A stretch of 12,390 nucleotides of DNA from OCS116 cluster bacterium (GTDB taxonomy: Bacteria; Pseudomonadota; Alphaproteobacteria; Rhizobiales; OSC116): assembly GCA_002402005.2 (NCBI GenBank), contig NVUS02000031.1, positions 1-12,390 on the forward strand, given 5' to 3'. The notes beneath the pieces were generated by a model, which ran no database searches, was not told the origin of the DNA, and saw nothing but the letters and a program-made list of their open reading frames with translations. Position numbers and translations under genes: made by a program. This document shows positions 7,004-12,390 of this stretch, piece after piece (position 1 is the first letter of the stretch; each line of letters opens with the position of its first letter).

Positions 7004-8290
7004 ATGAAAAATAGTAAAAGTAATATCTCAAGGCGTTCTGTTCTAAAGGGTGGAGCAGTTTTAGGAATGGGGCTAGCCGCGCCTTCTCTCATCACCAGCA
7101 AGGCATTTGCAAACGGTCGGGAGTTAAAAATTGGTTTTGTCAGCCCCAAAACAGGCCCAGTCGCTGCTTTTGGTGCCTCGGATGATTATGTATTGGCAGG
7201 TGTGCGCAAAGCCATCGGCGAAGGCATTATGATAAATGGCGAGCTTTACCCAATAAGGATCATAGAAAAAGATAGCCAATCTAACCCAAATCGCGCGGCA
7301 GAAGTTGCATCCCAACTCATTCTAGAAGATGAGGTGGATTTAATGTTGGCGTCAAGCACCGCTGACACAACAAATCCTGTGGCCGATCAATGTGAGCTAA
7401 ATGAAATCCCGTGTATTTCAACCGATACCCCATGGGATGGTCATTTCTTTGGCCGCGGTGGTGATCCTGCGAAAGGGTTTGATTGGACATATCATTTCTT
7501 CTGGGGCGCAAGCCAGGTTGTTGATTCTTATACTTCGTTATGGGATCAGCTAGATACAAATAAAAAAGTCGGCGTGCTTTGGTCAAATGACAGTGATGGT
7601 GTCCCACTTTCAAACCAAATAACAGGCCTGCCGCCATTGTTTGAAAAAGCTGGCTATGAAGTCATTGATGCAGGATTCCATCAACCCTTATCCGATGATT
7701 TCTCAGCACAAATATCTCAACTAAAAGCTGCCAATGTCGACATTGTATCAGGTGTATTTTTGCCACCAGATTTTATAACATTCTGGCTGCAAGCTGCCCA
7801 AATGAATTTTAAGCCCAAAGCAGTAACCGTTGCCAAGGCCTTGCTATTCCCTTCATCAGTTGAAGCGTTGGGTGATTTGGGGCATGGCGTTTCAAGCGAA
7901 GTTTGGTGGTCGCCAAACCATCCATATTCATCGGGTTTAACCGGCGAATCCTCGGCAGATTTGGCCAACGGATATATGAATCAATCCGGCAAGCAATGGA
8001 TACAACCTACTGGTTATAAACACGCTTTGCTCGAAGTGGCTATTGATGTTCTAAAGCGTTGTTCAGATCCATTAGATCCGAATGCGATCATCAGCTCGAT
8101 CCGCGCGACAGACTATAATTCAATCGTCGGACCCATCAATTGGAGCAATGGCCCCGTAAAGAATGCATCGGCAACGCCATTAGTGGGCGGTCAATGGGTA
8201 AAGGGTAAAGACCACCCGTTTGATCTAAATATTTGTGAAAATAAAGGCGCACCAGAAATTCAAGTGCAATCCAAATTTCTACAATTATAA
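7004..8290 (+). CDS. Tat-exported ABC transporter substrate-binding protein (Liv type)
   Basis: A 428-residue periplasmic binding protein of the Peripla_BP_6 (LivJ/K-like) family. The N terminus has a twin-arginine signal: SRRSVLKGG (residues 9-17), a hydrophobic stretch, then AFA with likely cleavage after residue 36. The mature protein begins LKIGFVSPKTGPVAAFG, the usual start of this fold, followed by VDLMLASSTADTTNPVAD, typical of the ligand cleft. The ATG at 7004 is chosen for the strong TGGAGGAA ribosome site six bases upstream; a GTG at 6992 is in frame but lies within that site. Genes for the matching permeases and ATPases are the divergent livGFHM, which has no binding-protein gene of its own, so this is the likely partner. 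Its cotranscription with the hydroxylase suggests that the bound ligand is the aromatic substrate; this is inference. Confidence 0.9.
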   Translation: MKNSKSNISRRSVLKGGAVLGMGLAAPSLITSKAFANGRELKIGFVSPKTGPVAAFGASDDYVLAGVRKAIGEGIMINGELYPIRIIEKDSQSNPNRAAEVASQLILEDEVDLMLASSTADTTNPVADQCELNEIPCISTDTPWDGHFFGRGGDPAKGFDWTYHFFWGASQVVDSYTSLWDQLDTNKKVGVLWSNDSDGVPLSNQITGLPPLFEKAGYEVIDAGFHQPLSDDFSAQISQLKAANVDIVSGVFLPPDFITFWLQAAQMNFKPKAVTVAKALLFPSSVEALGDLGHGVSSEVWWSPNHPYSSGLTGESSADLANGYMNQSGKQWIQPTGYKHALLEVAIDVLKRCSDPLDPNAIISSIRATDYNSIVGPINWSNGPVKNASATPLVGGQWVKGKDHPFDLNICENKGAPEIQVQSKFLQL

Positions 8291-8305
8291 ACCCCAAACA
8301 TCACG

Positions 8306-8338
8306 AAACGCGCCAACACTCCCGTGGCGCGTTTTTTT
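8306..8338 (+). terminator. strong intrinsic terminator after the binding-protein gene
   Basis: A perfect 10-bp GC-rich stem (AAACGCGCCA at 8306-8315 with TGGCGCGTTT at 8325-8334) encloses a nine-base loop and runs into seven T (8332-8338). It ends the hydroxylase/binding-protein operon two bases before the 3' end of the convergent regulator gene, and may partly serve that gene too. Confidence 0.92.
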
Positions 8339-8340
8339 AT

Positions 8341-9021
8341 TTAAAACATTCCATTTTCAGCATAGGCTTTAATCAAAATGCTAGTGGTTTTATGTAAATG
8401 GCGTTCCAACTCATCTTGAGTTTTTTTCACATTATGCTCAAGAGCTGCATCAGCTATTTTGCTATGCTCGCCAATAATGTCACGTTCTTTCACATCTAAA
8501 GGCACAGAAGCTTGGCGGTATCTTTCAGATTGAGAATAAAGGTTTTCTCGAATGGTGAGTAAACACTTACTGTCACACGCTGCAACCAACGATTCGTGAA
8601 ACCTCTTATGTGCCGATGTCCAATCTGGGCTTATATATTTCGAGTTAACCGCATCTTCAATTGGTGTTTTTGAAAGCTCAAATAATGCAGATACAATGCC
8701 TGATTCCCACTTTAAATCACCATTGGTAATCGAGTTTTCAATGCACATTAGCTCAATTTTAATGCGCGTATCTGTTAGGTCGATTAACTCCTCTTGGCTC
8801 AGGTCAGCAACCCGAAAACCTTTTCTTGGAATCGAAATAACCAGCCCTTCGGAGGTCAACCGCGAAAGTGCTTCTCGCACAGCTCCAAGGCTAACTTTAA
8901 AGGTGTCGCAAAGATCAGCAATTATCAATTTATCGTTTGGTTTAAGTCGGCATAATATAATTTCGGATCTAATTTTATCATAAGCTTGAGATGTCATGCT
9001 CTCCGGTTTTGTTTCACTCAT
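8341..9021 (-). CDS. GntR-family regulator, FCD subfamily
   Basis: A 226-residue cytoplasmic transcription factor. Residues about 10-72 form the winged helix-turn-helix, with the conserved VSLGAVREALSRLTSEGLV (split in the protein by the recognition helix) and the wing PRKGFRV. The C-terminal part is an all-helical FCD ligand-binding domain; probable metal ligands are H142 in KRFHESLV, H186 in EHSKI and H208 in ERHL, with His138 where many members have Asp. I choose ATG 9021 because AAAAGGA lies seven bases upstream; an in-frame ATG at 9054 has no such site. It is convergent with the binding-protein gene and divergent from the FAH gene. Such regulators usually repress the neighbouring catabolic and transport genes until a pathway compound binds; here it probably controls both plus-strand operons. 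Confidence 0.9.
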   Translation of the reverse strand: MSETKPESMTSQAYDKIRSEIILCRLKPNDKLIIADLCDTFKVSLGAVREALSRLTSEGLVISIPRKGFRVADLSQEELIDLTDTRIKIELMCIENSITNGDLKWESGIVSALFELSKTPIEDAVNSKYISPDWTSAHKRFHESLVAACDSKCLLTIRENLYSQSERYRQASVPLDVKERDIIGEHSKIADAALEHNVKKTQDELERHLHKTTSILIKAYAENGMF

Positions 9022-9034
9022 TAAGAATCCTTTT

Positions 9035-9051
9035 AACTTCAACCTGAAGTT
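9035..9051. promoter_or_regulatory. perfect dyad next to the gntR start, candidate operator
   Basis: AACTTCA and TGAAGTT arms around a three-base ACC centre form a perfect 17-base dyad directly upstream of the ribosome site of the regulator gene. Its size and place fit an autoregulatory GntR operator. No second exact copy was found by eye in the liv/hydroxylase intergenic region. Confidence 0.5.
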
Positions 9052-9149
9052 CAATAAAATATTACTTTCATTTTAGTGCAAATCTATTGGACTGTAAATA
9101 CTCAAAAATTACATTTTTCAATATAAAAAGTATAGAATAATTAATAAAA

Positions 9150-9165
9150 TATTTAACCTTAAATA
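9150..9165. promoter_or_regulatory. second dyad between gntR and the FAH gene
   Basis: TATTTAA and TTAAATA arms flank a CC centre, a perfect 16-base dyad in the divergent gap. It is pure A+T in the arms, so chance is more likely than for the dyad at 9035-9051, but its position upstream of the FAH gene would suit an operator. Confidence 0.3.
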
Positions 9166-9176
9166 ATATATTATGT

Positions 9177-9205
9177 TTGACTTAATAGATTAAAAAAGTT
9201 AGCTT
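9177..9205 (+). promoter_or_regulatory. weak candidate promoter for the FAH-dioxygenase genes
   Basis: TTGACT (9177-9182) is a good -35 element, with TAGCTT (9200-9205) at a 17-base spacing as a poor -10 element, 25 bases before the FAH start. The weak -10 element would suit a regulated promoter, but the call is tentative. Confidence 0.3.
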
Positions 9206-9230
9206 TACCTTAGTTTAAAAGGAATAAAAT

Positions 9231-10091
9231 ATGAAATTTGTATCTTTTATATCTTCAGGTGATGAAGGTATTGCAATCGAAAATGATGGTAAATTCTATG
9301 GTCTATTGACGGGTGATTTAAATTATCCCGGAAATCTATTTGGCCTCATTCAAGCTGGTGGTTCAGCTCTGGCCACAGCGGCAAAAACATTAGCTCAGGG
9401 AGATTTAATCCAGCTTGATAAAGTGACTTTGTTGCCACCCATTTCAAACCCAGAAAAGATTGTTTGCGTGGGGTTAAATTATGTTGACCATTCAAAAGAA
9501 AGTGGTTTCGAAACTCCAACTTACCCAACCATTTTTAATCGTTTTAATTCAAGCCTAATCGCACATGATGCATCAATCCTGCGCCCCCAACAATCAATTC
9601 AATTGGATTATGAGGGTGAACTTGTTGCCATTATTGGCAAAGACGCCAAAGATATTGATGAAAAAGATGCCTTAGATTATGTTGCTGGCTACTCGATCTT
9701 TAACGATGCATCTATCCGAGACTATCAATTTAAAGCCCCGCAATGGACACCCGGTAAAAATTTCGATGATACCGGCGCATTCGGCCCATATTTTGTCTCT
9801 GCTGATGTTTTGCCAAAAGGTTGCAAAGGCTTACAGCTAACCACGCGCCTAAATGGTGAGGTTATGCAAAGCGCATCCATTGACGATATGGTCTTCTCCG
9901 TGGCCAATTTGATATCAACCTTAAGTCAATTTATGACATTGCGCGCTGGTGATTTAATCGTAACAGGCACACCGTCAGGTGTTGGTCTTGCACGCGACCC
10001 GCAAGTGTTTATGAAGGCAGGAGATGTGGTTGAAGTGGAAATAGAAAATATTGGACTGCTATCAAATCCAATTGAAGACCGCGTAAAATAA
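9231..10091 (+). CDS. fumarylacetoacetate hydrolase (FAH) family enzyme
   Basis: A 286-residue soluble enzyme of the FAH superfamily, which hydrolyses, isomerises, hydrates or decarboxylates 2-oxo/2-hydroxy dienoic and acylpyruvate compounds with a divalent metal. A small N-terminal domain (1-70) precedes the catalytic domain. Visible motifs are VGLNYVDHSKESG (80-92), the metal ligands E128 and E130 in DYEGELVAIIG and D159 in IFNDAS, K176 in GKNFDD, and TGTPSGVGLARDP (245-257). Length is normal. The ATG at 9231 follows an AAAAGGA ribosome site. It is followed after 42 bases by the extradiol dioxygenase gene, so it probably acts on the ring-cleavage product. Members include HpcE-like isomerases, acylpyruvases and C-C hydrolases; sequence alone does not choose among them. 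Confidence 0.9.
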   Translation: MKFVSFISSGDEGIAIENDGKFYGLLTGDLNYPGNLFGLIQAGGSALATAAKTLAQGDLIQLDKVTLLPPISNPEKIVCVGLNYVDHSKESGFETPTYPTIFNRFNSSLIAHDASILRPQQSIQLDYEGELVAIIGKDAKDIDEKDALDYVAGYSIFNDASIRDYQFKAPQWTPGKNFDDTGAFGPYFVSADVLPKGCKGLQLTTRLNGEVMQSASIDDMVFSVANLISTLSQFMTLRAGDLIVTGTPSGVGLARDPQVFMKAGDVVEVEIENIGLLSNPIEDRVK

Positions 10092-10133
10092 ATTCTTAAA
10101 ACCAAAGCAAAATGATTTTGAAAAGGAAGTCGG

Positions 10134-11090
10134 ATGACTGCTATATCAGGAAAAATTGGAATTACGAAACGGCCCGGGGAACTAGGTATACATTCGATGG
10201 ATAGTTTTAATATGACTGTTCCTGATTTGCAGGTGGCTGAAAAATTTTACAAATCATTTGGCCTAAATGTGAAAGAAGAAGGCAATGGATTAGGCCTATA
10301 TACCTTCGATTCCGATAGGTGTTGGGTCAGCATCGATGAAGGCGCAAAAAAGAAACTGAATCACCTGACCTTCAGTGTCTTTGAAGAAGATTTTTTACCC
10401 CTAAAAAAACGTGTCGAAAATGACGGAATTAAATTACTAGATGCCCCACATGGCTTTGATTCAGCTGGTATTTGGTTTTACGATCATAACAATGTTTTGA
10501 TTGAAGTGAAGGTGGCGCCAAAACGCTCACCAAATGAAAAATCAAACTTTGAATGCCTGTCTGTACCAGCTGGGCAAGCCGCCGCAACGACCCGATCAAA
10601 AGCCCAAACGGTAGAGCCAATTAGGCTCGCACATGTGCTTATCTTTACCACAAATGTCATCAAAGCAATTGAATTTTATCACCGCATTTTGGGCTTAAGA
10701 TTATCCGACCAATCTGGCGATGGAATTTGCTTTATGCACGGCATACATGGCAGTGACCACCATCTGGTGGCATTTGCAAAGTCAAACGCACCTGGCTTGC
10801 ATCATTGCAGTTGGGATGTTGGTTCCATTAACGAGATAGGCCTAGGCGCGATGCAAATGGCCGATAATGGTTATGAAAAAGGCTGGGGTCTGGGGCGGCA
10901 TGTCTTGGGTTCTAACTATTTTCATTATGTACGCGATCCTTGGGGTAGCTATTCAGAATATTCAGCGGATATCGACTATATCCCTGCCGATAAAGATTGG
11001 CAATCAGGTGATTATTTACCCGAGGATTCCATCTACCTATGGGGGCCAAGCATACCTAAAGATTTCGTCCATAATTATGAATCTGATTAA
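10134..11090 (+). CDS. type I extradiol ring-cleavage dioxygenase (VOC superfamily)
   Basis: A 318-residue two-domain vicinal-oxygen-chelate protein. Residues about 20-128 form the N-terminal, non-catalytic repeat (SFNMTVPDLQVAEKFYKSFGL) and 163-285 the catalytic repeat (AHVLIFTTNVIKAIEFYHRILGL). The Fe(II) ligands expected for type I extradiol dioxygenases are present: H167 in RLAHVL, H223 or H224 in GLHHCSWDV, and E275 in SYSEYSADIDYI. The segment GRHVLGSNYFHYVRDPWG (254-271) matches the second-shell region with its catalytic His. It should open a catechol next to its hydroxyls, so it is the likely step after the MhpA-like enzyme. E. coli MhpB, which does this in the classical pathway, belongs to an unrelated family. 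The ATG at 10134 has an AAGGAAG ribosome site. The catecholic substrate is unknown. Confidence 0.88.
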   Translation: MTAISGKIGITKRPGELGIHSMDSFNMTVPDLQVAEKFYKSFGLNVKEEGNGLGLYTFDSDRCWVSIDEGAKKKLNHLTFSVFEEDFLPLKKRVENDGIKLLDAPHGFDSAGIWFYDHNNVLIEVKVAPKRSPNEKSNFECLSVPAGQAAATTRSKAQTVEPIRLAHVLIFTTNVIKAIEFYHRILGLRLSDQSGDGICFMHGIHGSDHHLVAFAKSNAPGLHHCSWDVGSINEIGLGAMQMADNGYEKGWGLGRHVLGSNYFHYVRDPWGSYSEYSADIDYIPADKDWQSGDYLPEDSIYLWGPSIPKDFVHNYESD

Positions 11091-11127
11091 ATTAGCCAAA
11101 TCAAAAGAGCTAAAAATCACGATGTCA

Positions 11128-11151
11128 AATTCACTCAAACGCGGGTGAATT
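11128..11151 (+). other. intercistronic hairpin between dioxygenase and hydrolase genes
   Basis: Nine-base arms (AATTCACTC and GGGTGAATT, one G-T wobble) enclose a six-base loop, 22 bases before the next gene's start. There is no T run after it, so it looks like an RNA processing or stability element or a weak attenuator, not a full terminator. Confidence 0.4.
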
Positions 11152-11173
11152 CGAAATAAAAAAAGGGAAATAA

Positions 11174-12148
11174 ATGTTAAAATCTAAATCTTTAATGAAG
11201 TTGATAAAAGTGGCGAGTATAGCCTGCTTTTTATCGACAACAAATATGGCTTTTGCTGAAAATGCGTTTTACACTTTGGGTACAATGGGCGGGCCAGCAA
11301 CAATTGCCGAGCGATCTCAACCTTCAAACCTACTCATTGTTGATGGTCAGAAAATTCTAGTCGATGTCGGCGATGGAACCGCAGGTCAATTGGCCAAAAT
11401 CGGTCAACAAGCAGATGGCCTTGATATGGTATTTATAAGCCATTTACATTTCGATCATACGGGCGGGTTATTCGCTATTTTAGGTTTGCGCACCCAAACA
11501 AACGCTCGAAAACCACTGCAAATATATGGCCCTATAGGCACTAAAAGGCTTGTTGCGGGGCTTTTGTCGGCTATGGAACCTTCACTTGAAGCAGGCTATG
11601 GCAACCCGAATGAACCAAAAATCACCCCCGAGTCTATTGCTATCGTGCATGAAATTAGTGCAGACACACCGCTTAAATTTGATAATTTCGATGTTCAAAT
11701 TGCCGAAAATAACCATTATTCATTTGCACCGGGAACCCCAGGCTTTGACAATTCAAAATCCCTTTCGTTCAGATTCAATCTTGATGACCGCTCGATTGTT
11801 TATTCAGGCGATACAGGCCCAAGCGCTGCGGTTGAAAAACTAGCAAACGGTGCTGATTTATTCATTGCCGAAATGATGGATGTCGATGCGACCATTATAA
11901 AAATCAGAAAATTGGCGCCTAACATGCCAGAAAAGCAGTTAATGTTTCTGGAACAACATTTAAAAAGCCATCATTTAACACCTGCTGACTTAGGCACTAT
12001 GGCCAAAAATTCGAATGTTAAAAGACTAGTGGTCACGCATTTTTCACCCGGCTATACGGATGAAAAATTGATCGCTCCTTATATTGCAACGATTAAGGAA
12101 CAATATAATGGCCCAGTTGAATTTGCAGCGGATACAAATAAATATTAG
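11174..12148 (+). CDS. exported metallo-beta-lactamase-fold hydrolase
   Basis: A 324-residue protein with a Sec-type signal peptide: Lys-rich start, hydrophobic core and NMAFA with likely cleavage after residue 28, so it should act in the periplasm. The mature part is a metallo-beta-lactamase fold of the RNase Z/arylsulfatase-like type: SHLHFDHTGG (residues 89-98; H90, H92, D94, H95), H181 in ENNHYS, D213 in YSGDTG, and H289 in VTHFSP, a complete dinuclear metal site. The ATG at 11174 follows an AAAGGGAAA ribosome site. It lies 83 bases after the dioxygenase gene on the same strand. RNase Z itself is cytoplasmic, so an exported member is more likely to cleave a small ester, lactone, sulfate or phosphodiester; in this setting it may free the aromatic substrate outside the cell membrane. 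That role is inference. Confidence 0.87.
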   Translation: MLKSKSLMKLIKVASIACFLSTTNMAFAENAFYTLGTMGGPATIAERSQPSNLLIVDGQKILVDVGDGTAGQLAKIGQQADGLDMVFISHLHFDHTGGLFAILGLRTQTNARKPLQIYGPIGTKRLVAGLLSAMEPSLEAGYGNPNEPKITPESIAIVHEISADTPLKFDNFDVQIAENNHYSFAPGTPGFDNSKSLSFRFNLDDRSIVYSGDTGPSAAVEKLANGADLFIAEMMDVDATIIKIRKLAPNMPEKQLMFLEQHLKSHHLTPADLGTMAKNSNVKRLVVTHFSPGYTDEKLIAPYIATIKEQYNGPVEFAADTNKY

Positions 12149-12169
12149 GTGAGAAAATATATGAAAACA

Positions 12170-12251
12170 GGTGGGTTGTTAAGTGGAATTAGCATCTGAA
12201 AATAAGTGAAATCAAAAATACAGATGAATGATTTGCGACTGACAGCCCACC
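12170..12251. other. long-range inverted repeat downstream of the hydrolase gene
   Basis: GGTGGGTTGT (12170-12179) can pair with ACAGCCCACC (12242-12251) over ten bases with one wobble, enclosing about 62 bases. No T run follows. It fills most of the 148-base gap before the last gene; no clear terminator is visible in that gap. Confidence 0.25.
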
Positions 12252-12296
12252 AAGAAATGCGGAAAGATGATTAAACAATATAGAGAGGTCTAACAT

Positions 12297-12390
12297 ATGT
12301 TTAACACCATAAAATCGAAATTAACCAGCTTATTGGCACTTTATTGCTGTCAATTAGCTACGGATTTTACGATCAATACTCGATCATGCA
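12297..12390 (+). CDS. start of a membrane protein, probably a chemoreceptor, apparently frameshifted
   Basis: An ATG at 12297 with a good ribosome site (AGAGAGG, 12282-12288) opens MFNTIKSKLTSLLAL. In that frame the next residues are YCCQLATDF, unlike a membrane helix. From 12341 the neighbouring frame reads LLLSISYGFYDQYSIM to the window edge. Joined, the two give a short basic head followed by a single hydrophobic helix and a polar exit, as in the first membrane segment of methyl-accepting chemotaxis proteins. One extra base in the CTTTA at 12339-12343 would restore this. Only about 30 codons are in the window, so the chemoreceptor call is tentative; a chemoreceptor beside an aromatic catabolic cluster would make sense. 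Confidence 0.5.
   Translation, partial: MFNTIKSKLTSLLALYCCQLATDFTINTRSC

Noticed and set aside
12161..12199. Tiny ORF (MKTGGLLSGISI) after the hydrolase gene
   Set aside because: Only 12 codons, no convincing ribosome site, and it lies within the arm of an inverted repeat; no evidence that it is translated.
1..12390. CRISPR array, tRNA or rRNA genes, insertion sequence, phage or defence genes
   Set aside because: No regularly spaced repeats, cloverleaf-like segments, transposase motifs or recognisable defence proteins were seen on either strand.

Overview
The window is AT-rich, densely coded bacterial DNA. An alphaproteobacterium is most likely: the partial first gene resembles the alphaproteobacterial membrane-protein family Alph_Pro_TM (TIGR02186), and a Liv-type ABC transporter, a Tat-exported binding protein and an FCD-type GntR regulator sit together, as is common in that class. 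The assignment is inferred from protein families only; there is no rRNA or other marker gene.

Left flank (1-1829): the 3' end of an Alph_Pro_TM-like gene whose last codons appear frameshifted; an unlisted 51-residue small protein (530-685) with its own ribosome binding site and a strong intrinsic terminator; a possible broken small ORF on the minus strand (793-950); and a glutathione S-transferase family gene (1101-1829).

Centre (1913-9021): a minus-strand transporter operon in the order livG-livF-livH-livM (5211 down to 1913). It diverges from a plus-strand operon carrying an MhpA-like FAD aromatic hydroxylase and a Tat-exported periplasmic binding protein, which ends in a strong terminator at 8306-8338. 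The binding protein probably serves the divergent transporter. A minus-strand GntR/FCD regulator follows (8341-9021).

Right part (9231-12390): diverging from the regulator is a plus-strand set with a fumarylacetoacetate-hydrolase-family enzyme, a two-domain type I extradiol dioxygenase with its iron ligands intact, and an exported metallo-beta-lactamase-fold hydrolase. The window ends in the first codons of a membrane protein that looks like a chemoreceptor but has an apparent frameshift.

Together the genes suggest a regulated uptake and meta-cleavage module for a phenolic acid or related aromatic. The substrate is bound in the periplasm, imported by LivGFHM, hydroxylated to a catechol by the MhpA-like enzyme, opened by the extradiol dioxygenase and processed by the FAH-family enzyme. 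The exported hydrolase may release the substrate from a larger precursor outside the cytoplasm. The substrate itself cannot be read from sequence. I saw no CRISPR array, tRNA, rRNA, insertion sequence or defence system. The overall parts are recognisable families; the gene combination and the periplasmic hydrolase are the least ordinary aspects.
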